From: an uncultured Roseovarius sp.
GTDB taxonomy: Bacteria; Pseudomonadota; Alphaproteobacteria; Rhodobacterales; Rhodobacteraceae
Assembly: GCA_934501475.1 (NCBI GenBank)
Contig: CAKSUL010000011.1
Span: 1 to 46,929, forward strand
DNA: 46,929 nucleotides
Direction: 5' to 3'
Part shown: positions 1 to 8,435 of the stretch, piece after piece
Layout of the letters: the number at the start of each line of letters is the position of its first letter
Position numbering within the stretch: position 1 is the first letter of the stretch
Notes under the pieces: generated by a model
Seen by the model: the letters and a program-made list of their open reading frames with translations, nothing else
The model's database searches: none
Told to the model about the DNA's origin: nothing
Program-made: the position numbers and the translations under genes

Positions 1-912
1 AGGCAGGATCGTATAGATCACCCGGTAGAGCACAAGCGCCGCCAGAACGTCCGACCGCCCCGCCGCGCCCATCCCGGCGATGATCGTGGCCTCGAACACG
101 CCCAGCCCGCCGGGAGAATGGCTGAGGATGCCCAAGCCGACCGCGCCAAAGAAGATCGTGAAGAAGAAGGGCAGGCTGGTGGCCAGATCGCCGGGCATCA
201 GGACATAAAGCGTCAGCGCCGCACCGCTGAGGTCGAGAACTCCTGCCAGTGTCAGGGCCGCGCCGATGCCCGCACCGGGCAGCGGCAGGCTGAATCCGCC
301 CGCCCTGAGGTGCCGCTCACCTGTCGCGAGCCAGGCCAGATACCCCGCCAAACCCGCCAGGATCGAAACACCAACAGCAGCCTCGATCCCCGGCGGGAGC
401 GGCAGAACCGCGCTTAGCCCTTGCGGGTGAAGCGCCAACAGCGCGCCGAAGACCAGCGCGAGCCCGCACAGGAACCCGCTCCACGAAACCGCGATGACGC
501 CCGCGATCCTGGCCATGTCGAGACCGAAACTGGAATAGACGCGGTAGCGCACCGCGGTGCCGGTCAGGTAGGACACCCCCAGCAGCCCGGACACGGCATA
601 GCCGCCCGCCCCGGCAAGGGCCGCGATGCGCAGCGGCACCTTGCCCGGCGTGGCTGCGCGGGTGGCGAGCGCGTCATAGAGCGAGATTCCCGTATAGCTG
701 AGCGCGGTGAAGCCAAGCGCCTTGAGCAATGACAGCCGGGACGCGGCGGCAAGATCGGCCTTCACATCCACCCATTTCACATGGGCGGCCAGCTTGTGCA
801 GAACGACGACCGCGATTGCGGCGATGACCAGCGGCAGGGCGATCCTGACGGCCGGATGTTCGACGATCCGCGCCAGCCTGCCCTGCGGTGCCAGGATGTC
901 AGCGGCGGCCAT
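1..912 (-). CDS. mprF: MprF/LpiA-type flippase-domain membrane protein (partial)
   Basis: These are the N-terminal 304 residues of a multi-pass membrane protein; the rest lies left of the window. Hydrophobic segments fall near residues 23-42, 62-80, 95-118, 135-162, 174-195, 212-240 and 245-265. SHSPGGLGVFEATI (residues 264-277) is the signature of the flippase-like (UPF0104) domain of MprF/LpiA proteins. Known members expose aminoacylated phosphatidylglycerol on the outer leaflet, which lowers surface charge and gives resistance to cationic peptides and, in rhizobia, to acid. A C-terminal synthase domain would be expected but cannot be seen, so a stand-alone flippase-like protein is the alternative. 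The ATG lies inside the preceding DUF1003 gene (14-base overlap), which suggests translational coupling in one leftward operon hdeD-like/DUF1003/mprF. Confidence 0.75.
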   Translation of the reverse strand, partial: MAAADILAPQGRLARIVEHPAVRIALPLVIAAIAVVVLHKLAAHVKWVDVKADLAAASRLSLLKALGFTALSYTGISLYDALATRAATPGKVPLRIAALAGAGGYAVSGLLGVSYLTGTAVRYRVYSSFGLDMARIAGVIAVSWSGFLCGLALVFGALLALHPQGLSAVLPLPPGIEAAVGVSILAGLAGYLAWLATGERHLRAGGFSLPLPGAGIGAALTLAGVLDLSGAALTLYVLMPGDLATSLPFFFTIFFGAVGLGILSHSPGGLGVFEATIIAGMGAAGRSDVLAALVLYRVIYTILP

Positions 913-1612
913 CGGCGTTCTCCTCCAGCAGTTCGATCTGTATCTGCTGCAATTCGGCCAGCTTTTCCCATTGATGGGCCAGCTGGTGGTCGATCTTTTC
1001 GTGCAATTGCCGGATTTCCAGTTCCGATTTGAGGTTCACGCGGTAATCGTTCTCGGCGCGCAGGCGGTCCTTCGTCTCCTGCCGGCGCTGGCTCATCATG
1101 ATGACCGGCGCCTGAAGCGCGGCGAGGCAGGACAGCACGAGGTTGAGCAGGATGAAGGGGTAGGGGTCAAACGGCTTTGCGCTCAGGATCAGGACGTTCA
1201 CCATCATCCAGACGACCAGCACCGCCAGGAATGACAGGATGAAGGTCCAGCTGCCGCCGAACTCGGCGACCCCGTCGGCCAGCCGCTCGCCGAAGGTGTA
1301 GCGCTGCTCGGCCTCTTCCTCGGGGTTGCGCGACACCGGTTCGCCCGCCTCGAGGCTGGCGATCACCTGCCGGTCGAGATCGGCCAGTTCGCCGCGCTCG
1401 TCCGCCAGCAGACGCTCGACATAATCGCGGCGGAACCGGGCGAGGTCGGGCTTGCAGATACGCTTGCCCTCGCCCCAGCCGGGCGCTTGGGCGGCGATCA
1501 GCTCGGACACGCCGGGACGCACGGAAATCCATGAACGCAGTTTGGGTGCCGGAAACGCGTGACCACAGACATGGCAGACAGGCTTTGCGGCGGTTTCGGT
1601 GCGATGGATCAT
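899..1612 (-). CDS. DUF1003 membrane protein
   Basis: This 237-residue protein matches the DUF1003 family. A CxxC pair (CHVC, residues 13-16) sits in an N-terminal region that could bind a metal. Two transmembrane segments follow (about residues 122-142 and 150-172, with the family-typical stretch around DPYPFILLNLVLSCLAALQ). The end is charged and helical and rich in Q, E and K (residues 175-232), probably a cytoplasmic coiled coil. No biochemical function is established for DUF1003. It starts one base after the hdeD-like stop and overlaps the MprF-like start by 14 bases, so the three are probably one transcript. The place beside an MprF-like gene and a two-component system supports a role in envelope stress, which is inference. 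Confidence 0.85.
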   Translation of the reverse strand: MIHRTETAAKPVCHVCGHAFPAPKLRSWISVRPGVSELIAAQAPGWGEGKRICKPDLARFRRDYVERLLADERGELADLDRQVIASLEAGEPVSRNPEEEAEQRYTFGERLADGVAEFGGSWTFILSFLAVLVVWMMVNVLILSAKPFDPYPFILLNLVLSCLAALQAPVIMMSQRRQETKDRLRAENDYRVNLKSELEIRQLHEKIDHQLAHQWEKLAELQQIQIELLEENADGRR

Positions 1613-1613
1613 A

Positions 1614-2174
1614 TCAGACGTTTTCTTTCGCGGTTTTGCCCAGCATGACGAGCGAAATACCGGTGGTCAGGAAGTTCACCCCCATGAGCAGGCCCAGGGC
1701 CCAGGCCGCCGTTCCCGGCCAGCCGAGCAGGATGATGAGGCCGACGATCAGCGAACAGACCCCGCTGAAGGCCATCCAGCCCCAATTGCGCAATTGCCCG
1801 CTCAGCCGCAGGCCAAGCAGGATCGACACGACGCCCTCCATCAGAAAGACGATCATCATCAGAATGGTCATCGTCTCGATCCCGGCACGCGGGAACAGCA
1901 GGAAAACGACGCCAAGCAACAGCGTGATACCGAACGCACCGGCGGCATAGCGCCATTCGCGTTCGGGGCGCATTTCCCAGGCGAACCAAAGCCCGACCGC
2001 CCCCCAGAGCACCAGCATCCAGGCGATCAGAAGTTCGGCCGCCAGCGTGGCCAGGGCAGGCAGGAGGATGGCGAGCAGCCCGATGACGGCAAAGACGATG
2101 CCGATGGCCGTCAGGCGTTTGCGGAATTCGGGCTTGCGGATCGCGCGCATCGGCGAAGGATCCAGGGTGTTCAT
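1614..2174 (-). CDS. HdeD-family (DUF308) membrane protein
   Basis: This 186-residue protein consists almost entirely of six hydrophobic segments arranged as three hairpins, as in HdeD/DUF308. HdeD is an inner-membrane protein of E. coli acid resistance at high cell density; its mechanism is unknown. The ATG at 2174 (MNTLDPSP) was chosen because upstream in-frame codons run through the intergenic operator and lack membrane-protein composition. The gene heads the leftward set with DUF1003 and the MprF-like gene. It is divergent from the response regulator at 2344, with a 169-base gap holding a 32-base dyad whose near edge is 77 bases from this start. Control by that regulator is likely but inferred. 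Confidence 0.85.
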   Translation of the reverse strand: MNTLDPSPMRAIRKPEFRKRLTAIGIVFAVIGLLAILLPALATLAAELLIAWMLVLWGAVGLWFAWEMRPEREWRYAAGAFGITLLLGVVFLLFPRAGIETMTILMMIVFLMEGVVSILLGLRLSGQLRNWGWMAFSGVCSLIVGLIILLGWPGTAAWALGLLMGVNFLTTGISLVMLGKTAKENV

Positions 2175-2250
2175 TTCAGGGCTCTCCGATCTGGGCGGAT
2201 CACGATGACCGCCGTATCGGATTGTTCTAATTGCCGGATACGCCGCGAAA

Positions 2251-2282
2251 TTCACCCGAAACTTACTTCCATGTAAGGTTCG
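2251..2282. promoter_or_regulatory. Dyad operator between hdeD-like gene and response regulator
   Basis: Read on the minus strand the site is CGAACCTTAC, six bases, GTAAGTTTCG, then GGTGAA: an inverted repeat of 10-base half-sites with one mismatch. The same architecture, with the same 6-base spacer and the same flank (GGTAAA there), occurs at 12738-12769 before the patatin operon. The position in a divergent gap beside an OmpR-type regulator suggests that regulator or its paralogue binds here. Confidence 0.6.
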
Positions 2283-2343
2283 CGGAAACACTGGCTGAAA
2301 CCGGTCCTATCTCGTAGGCTTTGGCGAAAGAGCGGAGGTGCCC

Positions 2344-3021
2344 ATGAAGATCTTGCTGGCCGAGGACGACGGAAAGATGGCCGAATACCTGACTGCCGGC
2401 CTGACCGAGAGCGGCCACAGTGTCGATCATGTGACCGACGGGCGCGACGCGCTCAGCTACCTGCTTTACAATGATTGCGATCTGGCAATCCTCGACCGGA
2501 TGATGCCGGGGATGGACGGGCTTTCGGTGCTCAAGGCGCTGCGCGCGGCCAAGAAGGAACTGCCGGTGCTGTTCCTGACCGCGATGGGGCAGGTCGATGA
2601 CCGGGTCGAGGGGCTGGCGGCGGGGGGCGACGATTACCTTGTGAAACCGTTCCATTTCTCGGAACTCCTGGCGCGGATCGGCGTGATCACCCGGCGCGGG
2701 CAGAAGGGGGCGGCACCGACCACGCTCAAGGTGCATGATCTCGCGCTCGACCTCATGGCACGCACCGCGACGCGCCAGGGGGCGTTGATCGAACTGCATG
2801 CCAAGGAATTCTCGATGTTGGAGATCCTGATGCGCAACGCGGGGCGCGTGGTGACGCGCACCATGCTGCTGGAACAGGTCTGGAACTTCAATTTCGAACC
2901 CAACACCACCGTGGTCGAAACCCATATGAGCCGCCTTCGGGCCAAGATCGACAAGCCGTTCGACGTGGCCCTTATCCACACGATCCGCAACACCGGGTAT
3001 TCGATGCATGGACCGCGGTGA
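2344..3021 (+). CDS. OmpR-family response regulator (first system)
   Basis: This is a 225-residue regulator with a receiver domain (residues 1-115) and a winged-helix DNA-binding domain (about 125-223). The acidic pair is E7/D8-D9, the phospho-acceptor is Asp51 ([12 protein letters not shown]) and the conserved Lys is K101 (LVKPF). The ATG at 2344 has GGAGG five bases upstream; a GTG six bases earlier lies within that ribosome site and is less likely. The last bases overlap the kinase gene by 14 bases. A paralogue at 22383-23066 shares long identical blocks, such as [13 protein letters not shown] and [18 protein letters not shown]. The signal is unknown. The nearby dyad at 2251-2282 makes self-control and control of the divergent stress genes plausible. 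Confidence 0.93.
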   Translation: MKILLAEDDGKMAEYLTAGLTESGHSVDHVTDGRDALSYLLYNDCDLAILDRMMPGMDGLSVLKALRAAKKELPVLFLTAMGQVDDRVEGLAAGGDDYLVKPFHFSELLARIGVITRRGQKGAAPTTLKVHDLALDLMARTATRQGALIELHAKEFSMLEILMRNAGRVVTRTMLLEQVWNFNFEPNTTVVETHMSRLRAKIDKPFDVALIHTIRNTGYSMHGPR

Positions 3022-4378
3022 CGTCCTTTCCGGCGCGGCCTTCACGGCCGTGCTGCGCTCGGCGATCGCGTTCCTTGTCGTTCTGATCGCGGTCGGCTGG
3101 GCGGCGTTGTCCTATGTCGAACGCACCCTGGTGGCGGAATCGAGCGCCGATGTGCGCGAGCAGTGGGAGATCCTTGCCGCCGATCACGCGACGGAAGGGA
3201 CGGATGACACCGTCGTCACGATCCGCCATATGCGCCCGCTCTACACGTCGGGCCGCCGCGCAGTGGCGATATTCGATACCGATGACACGCATCTCGCCGG
3301 AAATGTCCTGACGCGCCCGGCAGGACAGGGAATTCAGCTCGGACCGCTCGATCATGCGCTTCCGCCGCCCGACGGCACGGCGAACCATTTCGTCTATTAC
3401 AGCGGCGATCTGGACGGGCGCACGCTGATTGTCGGGCAGCGGCTCGATCTGCTGCACCACACGCAAAGCCTGATCCTGCGGACCTTGGCCATCGCGGGCT
3501 TTGCCATCGTGCTGTTCATGCTGACGCTTGGTTATTTTCTCAGCCGTCGGAGCCTGCTGCGCCTGCGTGAGATCGAGACGACGCTGGAAAAGGCGGCCCA
3601 GGGCGATATCGCCGCGCGCATCCCGGCAAACGACAGCAACACGCAGATCGACCGGGTGGCGCGCGAGGTGAACCAGCATCTCGACCGTCTGTCGCGCCTG
3701 ATGACGACGACCCGCGATACCGCGGCGGCCGTCGCGCATGATCTGAGATCACCGCTGGGGCGCGCCTATCTGTCGCTTGGCCGCGCGCTCGACCGGCTTG
3801 ACGCGGATGAGGATCCGCGCACCGAGATCGAGGACACGCAAGGCGAACTTGCGCAGATGCGGGCGATGTTCGACACCTATCTGCAATTGGCGCGGATCGA
3901 GTCGGGAACGGATGTTGCGCGCGTTCAGGCGGTTGATCTTGGCGCCCTTCTCGACGATCTGGCCGAAACCTATGCCCTGGTGGCCGAGGATGCGGGCCAG
4001 AGCCTTGACTATCTGCGCGACAGGAACGCGCGATACGAGATCGAGGGTGACAGCGCGATGTTGCAGCAGATGATCGTGAACCTGCTGCAGAACGCGGTCA
4101 CGCATGGCGGCGCGGGAAACCGGATCGCGCTGCGTCTTGATCGCGAAGGCGGCCAGGTGCGGCTCTGCGTCAGCGATACCGGGCCGGGCATCCCCGAAGC
4201 CGCCCGCGAGGCCGTGTTCGAGCCGTTCCGCCGCCTCGATCCCAGCCGCAGCAAGCCCGGCAGCGGCCTCGGCCTGGCGCTGGTCCGGGCCATCGCCGAA
4301 CGCCACGGCGCGACGATCAGGTTATCGGACAACGCACCGGGGCTGCGGGTGGAAATCGCGTTCCCGGCAATCGGATGA
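3008..4378 (+). CDS. Sensor histidine kinase (first system)
   Basis: This 456-residue inner-membrane kinase has a first transmembrane segment at about residues 16-38, a periplasmic sensor region of about 115 residues without a recognised domain, a second segment at about 157-178 and a HAMP linker (179-232). The H-box AVAHDLRSPL contains the phospho-acceptor His244. A C-terminal ATPase domain follows, with an N-box (NLLQNAVTHG) and G-boxes (DTGPGIP and GSGLGLALV). The start overlaps the regulator by 14 bases, exactly as in the paralogous pair at 20981-23066. It should phosphorylate the regulator encoded just upstream. The ligand cannot be told from the sequence. Confidence 0.93.
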   Translation: MDRGDVLSGAAFTAVLRSAIAFLVVLIAVGWAALSYVERTLVAESSADVREQWEILAADHATEGTDDTVVTIRHMRPLYTSGRRAVAIFDTDDTHLAGNVLTRPAGQGIQLGPLDHALPPPDGTANHFVYYSGDLDGRTLIVGQRLDLLHHTQSLILRTLAIAGFAIVLFMLTLGYFLSRRSLLRLREIETTLEKAAQGDIAARIPANDSNTQIDRVAREVNQHLDRLSRLMTTTRDTAAAVAHDLRSPLGRAYLSLGRALDRLDADEDPRTEIEDTQGELAQMRAMFDTYLQLARIESGTDVARVQAVDLGALLDDLAETYALVAEDAGQSLDYLRDRNARYEIEGDSAMLQQMIVNLLQNAVTHGGAGNRIALRLDREGGQVRLCVSDTGPGIPEAAREAVFEPFRRLDPSRSKPGSGLGLALVRAIAERHGATIRLSDNAPGLRVEIAFPAIG

Positions 4379-4384
4379 CGCACC

Positions 4385-4409
4385 GGGCGGCGGATGATTT
4401 CCGCCGCCC
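4385..4409. terminator. Hairpin between convergent genes
   Basis: A perfect 10-bp stem (GGGCGGCGGA / TCCGCCGCCC) with a 5-base loop begins six bases after the kinase stop, between that gene and a convergent leftward gene. No T-run follows on either strand, so it may be a weak or bidirectional terminator or a transcript-end stabiliser. Confidence 0.5.
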
Positions 4410-4445
4410 AAAGGCCCCGCTCCTGACAGATGAGTTCGCGCTGCC

Positions 4446-4913
4446 TTATTTCCCCTCTGCCAGGATCGCCCGTGCCTCGGCTTCGTGGCGCGATTGATCG
4501 CCGGACGAGAAAACATGGGCCAGTTTTTCCACCGTCCCCATGGACAGCGATTGGACATCGACGTCAACGATACCAGCGCCCTTCAGGTTCGCAGCGACAT
4601 TGTCACGGATGCCGGCCAGCATTTGCGCATGGCTGACAGGCTTGACCGCGCCGGAGTTGATGATCCGCTCGGCGGCTTGCTTTTGTGCGGTCGGATCCTT
4701 CTTTTCCGAGAAAACGGCCGACAACTCGCCCAGTTGCTTGTGAGTCAGTCCGGACAAATTGACGTCGGTGACGCCGACCTCGGTCAGTTCGTGGCGCAAT
4801 TTGTTGTCCATGGTCTCGAATGACTTGGTGTCGGCGAAGCCGGCCGAGGCCGCGATCACCGACGCGGCAACGCTGGCCATCAGCAGGCTGGATGTGTTGG
4901 AAAGGATTTTCAT
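4446..4913 (-). CDS. Small secreted protein, function unknown
   Basis: This 155-residue protein starts with a clear signal peptide: MKILSN, a hydrophobic core (about residues 8-22), then ASAGFA before a cleavage point near residue 27. The mature part is polar and helical and holds two loosely similar halves, each with a valine- and aspartate-rich element: GVTDVNLSGLTHKQLGEL, then GIVDVDVQSLSMGTVEKL. An internal duplication is therefore likely. I do not recognise the family. The start has GGAGA upstream. The gene has its own 169-base upstream gap containing CCCGAACCT (4959-4967), the core of one half of the dyad at 2251-2282, so it may belong to the same stress regulon. A periplasmic location is inferred. 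Confidence 0.75.
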   Translation of the reverse strand: MKILSNTSSLLMASVAASVIAASAGFADTKSFETMDNKLRHELTEVGVTDVNLSGLTHKQLGELSAVFSEKKDPTAQKQAAERIINSGAVKPVSHAQMLAGIRDNVAANLKGAGIVDVDVQSLSMGTVEKLAHVFSSGDQSRHEAEARAILAEGK

Positions 4914-5082
4914 TTCAGGTCTCCGTTCAGGGGTTGATACAAGCGTCTTGCTTGCTGTCCCGAACCTAGAAGCGACGTTTGCCACAGGCATTGTGCGGAC
5001 TTTACATTGGCGCAAGGAAACGCTGTCTGCGCGGGCCGTTCCGGCCGCAGGATCCGCCAGCGGCCCGGTGAGCCAGCCCATC

Positions 5083-6618
5083 CTAATGCACCGGCGCGGG
5101 CGCCGCCCCTTTTGGCGGACGTTGCAGGATCAGCACCACCGGGAGCATGGCAAAGGCGGCAAGCCCGCTCAGCCAGAAGGCATCCTGAAAGGCCAGCATC
5201 GTCGCCTGCGCCTGGACCTGCGCGGCCAGTTGTGCAGCCCCGGCGGGCGAATCGGGCGTCAGGCCCAAAGGTGCCAGCCAGGCCCGCGCGGCGTCGCTGA
5301 AAGGCGTGACCCCCGCCGACAGCACCGACCAGTGGAACTGCATCCGGCTGGCCACCTGCCAGCCGACGATCGCGATGCCGACCGAGCCGCCGATGGACCG
5401 GGTCACGCCGTAAATGCCCGACGCCTCGTCCTGCCGGTCCTGCCCGATGTTCTGGAAGGCGAGCGTGGACATCGGCACGAAGAACAGCCCCATTCCAAGA
5501 CCCGAGACGACACCCGGCCAGGCCAGATCCCAGAACCCCGCCGTCAGATCGAGCCAGCCCATCATGACGTTGCCCGCCCCGGTCAGGATCAGCCCGAGCG
5601 CGACAAGCATCCGTTGATCGAACCGGTTGACCAGCACGGCACCGGTGAACACCATCGAAAATCCCGCAGCGATGCCGCGCGGAATGAACAGATAGCCCGA
5701 TTCCAGCACCGGATAGCCCAGCAGCCCCTGCACGAAAAGCGGCAGGATCGCGATCGAGCCGAACATCGCGACGCCGAACCCCATGATCGCCACATTGGCG
5801 CCGGCAAAGCTGCGGTCGCGAAACAGGGTGAAGTCGATGATGTTGTCACCCTTGCCGATGCCCCGGATGACAAAGGTCGCGGCGCAGAGGGCGCAGGCCA
5901 TGGCCGCGATCTGAATGAGATGCGACGCGAACCAGTCCCAGGTCTCGCCAAGATCCAGCATCAACTGCAGCGCACCGATGGCCCCCACCATCAGCGCAAG
6001 GCCGATCCAATCCACCGACAGCGATCTGGTCTCCTCGGTCTTCAACTCGCCCGAGATCATGATGAGGGCGAAGGCCGCAATCGGCAGGTTGACGTAGAAC
6101 ACCGCCCGCCAGGAGAAATATTCGGTCAGGAGCGCGCCAAGTGTCGGCCCGAGGATCGGCGCCACGACGACGCCCAGCCCGAACAGCGCCATCGCCTGGC
6201 CGCGCTTTTCGCGGGGAAAGCTGTCGAACAGGATGGATTGCGACAGCGGAATGAGGAACGCGCCGAAGATGCCCTGGCCGATCCGGCAGGCGACGATGAT
6301 CTCGACGCTCCAGGACAGGCCGCACAGCGCCGAGAACCCGGCAAAGCCGAGGATCGCGCTGGTGATCAACCGCCGCCGTCCGATCCGGCGCACGAAAAAC
6401 CCGGTCAGCGGCATGACCACCACCGAGGACACGATATAGCTGGTCAGGATCCAGACCGTCTGATCATTGGTGATACCGAAGGCCGCCTGCATATGCGGCA
6501 GCGCGACGTTGACGATGGTGCTGTCGAGCACCTCCAGCACCGCCGTCAGGACGACGGCAAGAATGATCGTCCAGCGCACGCCTTGCGGCGTGGCGGCGGA
6601 TGTGACGGCCGTCGTCAT
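5083..6618 (-). CDS. emrB: EmrB/QacA-type MFS efflux transporter (DHA2)
   Basis: This 511-residue protein has about 14 hydrophobic segments, as expected for the 14-TM DHA2 drug:proton antiporters. The N-terminal motif LEVLDSTIVNVALPHM (motif D1), the loop GFFVRRIGRRRL (motif A) and GPTLGALLTEYFSWRAVFYVN (motif C region) are all present. Members export hydrophobic drugs, uncouplers and organic acids using the proton gradient. The start overlaps the stop of the membrane-fusion gene by four bases (ATGA), so the two are co-translated and probably form one pump with an outer-membrane TolC protein not in this window. The substrate is unknown. Confidence 0.92.
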   Translation of the reverse strand: MTTAVTSAATPQGVRWTIILAVVLTAVLEVLDSTIVNVALPHMQAAFGITNDQTVWILTSYIVSSVVVMPLTGFFVRRIGRRRLITSAILGFAGFSALCGLSWSVEIIVACRIGQGIFGAFLIPLSQSILFDSFPREKRGQAMALFGLGVVVAPILGPTLGALLTEYFSWRAVFYVNLPIAAFALIMISGELKTEETRSLSVDWIGLALMVGAIGALQLMLDLGETWDWFASHLIQIAAMACALCAATFVIRGIGKGDNIIDFTLFRDRSFAGANVAIMGFGVAMFGSIAILPLFVQGLLGYPVLESGYLFIPRGIAAGFSMVFTGAVLVNRFDQRMLVALGLILTGAGNVMMGWLDLTAGFWDLAWPGVVSGLGMGLFFVPMSTLAFQNIGQDRQDEASGIYGVTRSIGGSVGIAIVGWQVASRMQFHWSVLSAGVTPFSDAARAWLAPLGLTPDSPAGAAQLAAQVQAQATMLAFQDAFWLSGLAAFAMLPVVLILQRPPKGAAPAPVH

Positions 6619-7619
6619 TTCGCGGGGTCCATCGACGAGGTATCCACCGTCGCCGTCACGCTGGCACCGACGCGCAGCTGCATGGCCGCGTCCTGCGGTT
6701 TGCTCTCCAGCCTGATACGCACCGGGAAGCGCTGCGTGACCTTGACCCAGTTGCCGGTCGCGTTCTGCGGCGGCAAGAGCGAGAAGACCGCGCCTGACCC
6801 GGCCCCGATGCTCTCGACCGTGCCTGTGAGGTCAAGGCCGGGATACATGTCAACCGTGAGCGTGACCGGCTGCCCCGGCCGGATGCGGGCCAGATCGGTT
6901 TCCTTGAAATTGGCGTTGATCCACCAATCGCCATCCTCAACCAGCGAGAAGAGCGGCGCGTTGGCGGCGACGACGCTGCCGCCCCGCAGGTCGATGTTCG
7001 AGATCCATCCCGCGGTCGGTGCGGTCAGCCGCGCGTGTCCAAGCTCGATCTGCGCATTGGTCAGGTTGGCCAGTGCCGCGCGCACGGCGGCATTGTCGTC
7101 ACCGGACGCCCCGGCCTGATCCTGCGCGGCCGCAAGCGCCGCCTCTGCCGCCGCGACCGCGGCTTGCGCCCGGTCGCGCGCCGCCGTCGCCTGATCCAGC
7201 GCGGCCTGCGCCATGTCGCCAAGGCGGAACAACGCCTGGGTGCGCTCAAAGCTGACCTGGGCATCGCTCAGCGCGGCTTGCGCGCTCGCCAGATTGGCGG
7301 TTGCCGCCGAGACGTTGGATTCGGACGCGCCCGCGCCCTGCCGCGCGATATCGTATTGCGCCTGCGCGGCCTCCACCGCCGCGCTCAGCGCCGAGGTCTC
7401 GAGCTGCACCAGCAGATCGCCCGCCTTGACATGATCGTTTTCGGAAACCGCAACGCGGGTGACCCGCCCGCCGACCTGTGGCGCAATCGTCAGGATGTTG
7501 GCCTGAAGATAGGCGTCGTCGGTGGACGGATAGACCTTCTCATGCTCCCACCACCACCAGAGACCGGCACCAATGGCCAGGACCGCGACAAGCAGAATGA
7601 TGATCTTGAGGTTTTTCAT
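6615..7619 (-). CDS. emrA: EmrA/HlyD-type membrane fusion protein
   Basis: This 334-residue periplasmic adaptor has one N-terminal transmembrane anchor (about residues 3-22) and then the family's DDAYLQANILTIAPQVGGRV lipoyl/barrel start. An Ala- and Gln-rich coiled-coil hairpin spans about residues 75-190, and a beta-barrel domain follows (GWISNIDLRGGSVV and later). It should bridge the EmrB-like transporter to an outer-membrane channel. The ATG at 7619 (MKNLKIII) was chosen because the upstream in-frame sequence crosses a hairpin region and lacks coding character. It is the first gene of the efflux pair, 88 bases after the DUF3096 gene, and overlaps emrB by four bases. Confidence 0.92.
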   Translation of the reverse strand: MKNLKIIILLVAVLAIGAGLWWWWEHEKVYPSTDDAYLQANILTIAPQVGGRVTRVAVSENDHVKAGDLLVQLETSALSAAVEAAQAQYDIARQGAGASESNVSAATANLASAQAALSDAQVSFERTQALFRLGDMAQAALDQATAARDRAQAAVAAAEAALAAAQDQAGASGDDNAAVRAALANLTNAQIELGHARLTAPTAGWISNIDLRGGSVVAANAPLFSLVEDGDWWINANFKETDLARIRPGQPVTLTVDMYPGLDLTGTVESIGAGSGAVFSLLPPQNATGNWVKVTQRFPVRIRLESKPQDAAMQLRVGASVTATVDTSSMDPAK

Positions 7620-7647
7620 GATGCTTCTGTTCCATGGCCTTTTTTTA

Positions 7648-7677
7648 CCGCATATGCGGCAGGCCGCCGGGCCTGCC
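7648..7677. other. Palindrome plus hairpin between DUF3096 gene and emrA
   Basis: CCGCATATGCGG (7648-7659) is a perfect 12-base palindrome. It overlaps by two bases a hairpin with an 8-bp stem (GGCAGGCC / GGCCTGCC, 4-base loop). On the leftward transcript no U-run follows, so an attenuating structure, a processing site or a regulator site is as likely as a terminator. Confidence 0.4.
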
Positions 7678-7707
7678 GCGGTTTCGTCGGAGGCCGGCCC
7701 CCGATCT

Positions 7708-7857
7708 TCAGACGCCGAACAGGTGCGGAAACAGCCCCGCAAGCCCGAACAGGATCAGAAAGCCCGCAATCAGATAGTTCAGAATGCGCGGAAAGATCAG
7801 GATGAGCACACCGGCGATGAGCGCCAGCAGCGGCTGGAGATAGACGACCGTGGTCAT
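7708..7857 (-). CDS. DUF3096 small membrane protein
   Basis: This 49-residue protein is almost wholly hydrophobic. It has two membrane segments (about residues 6-22 and 27-46) joined by FPRILNY, the typical pattern of DUF3096 (QPLLALIAGVLILIFPR, then LNYLIAGFLILFGLAGL). The function is unknown. Its ATG overlaps the stop of the DUF1269 gene (ATGA), so it is translationally coupled to it. Small hydrophobic proteins of this family often accompany stress-response genes; that role is inference. Its short length makes it easy to miss in automatic annotation. Confidence 0.85.
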   Translation of the reverse strand: MTTVVYLQPLLALIAGVLILIFPRILNYLIAGFLILFGLAGLFPHLFGV

Positions 7858-8378
7858 GCCGATTTCTCCTCATGTGCCTTGACTTCGGCCTCATGGGCCT
7901 TGTCAAACGCGCGGCGCAGATGGTTTTCGGCATCGCTGTCAAGGTTCGTGCGCAACACGCGGCCGCCTTTTTCCCCGAGGCGTTCGATCACCTTGTCCGA
8001 GGCGTTGGTGCGCCCCAGCATGAACAGCGCGGCCTGGCCTGGTTGCAGAATGGTTGCCACATCCTTCATGAATTTGTCGTCGATGCCGAAATCGGTCAGC
8101 CCGCCAGACAGCGCGCCCGCGCCTGCGCCGACGGCGGCGCCGAGCAGCGGGTTGAAGAAGATCAGCCCGATCAGAAGGCCCCAGAAAGCGCCGCCCGTGG
8201 CGCCGACGGTCCAGAGATTGACCATCTGGTTCAGCCTGATCTTGCCGTTCTTGTCGGCTGTGGCGACCACGGCGTCAGCGACGTCGACCAGGTATTCGCG
8301 GGCCATCGACATGAGTTCCTCACGGGCGGTTTCGGCCTGATCGGGCGTGTCGTAGCCTATGACGATGAGTTCGGACAT
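7854..8378 (-). CDS. DUF1269 (general-stress-like) membrane protein
   Basis: This 174-residue protein starts with a small alpha/beta domain (SELIVIGYDTPDQAE). A glycine- and alanine-rich hydrophobic stretch follows (about residues 58-92: TVGATGGAFWGLLIGLIFF, then GAAVGAGAGALSGG), then a second soluble region ending in a charged helix. This is the DUF1269 layout. The glycine-zipper-like middle may insert into the membrane. The function is not established; homologues are often stress-induced. It overlaps the DUF3096 start by four bases and follows the COG4705 gene by 57 bases, within the leftward run that begins at the patatin gene. Confidence 0.88.
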   Translation of the reverse strand: MSELIVIGYDTPDQAETAREELMSMAREYLVDVADAVVATADKNGKIRLNQMVNLWTVGATGGAFWGLLIGLIFFNPLLGAAVGAGAGALSGGLTDFGIDDKFMKDVATILQPGQAALFMLGRTNASDKVIERLGEKGGRVLRTNLDSDAENHLRRAFDKAHEAEVKAHEEKSA

Positions 8379-8435
8379 TGGTAGGGTTCCTTTCTTGATA
8401 GGGTTGAAGTTGATTTGGTGTTTTCGGCATGCGTC

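Noticed and set aside
4759..7119. Long plus-strand frame opposite the secreted protein, emrB and part of emrA
   Set aside because: It spans three genes and a promoter and has low-complexity basic composition typical of antisense frames.
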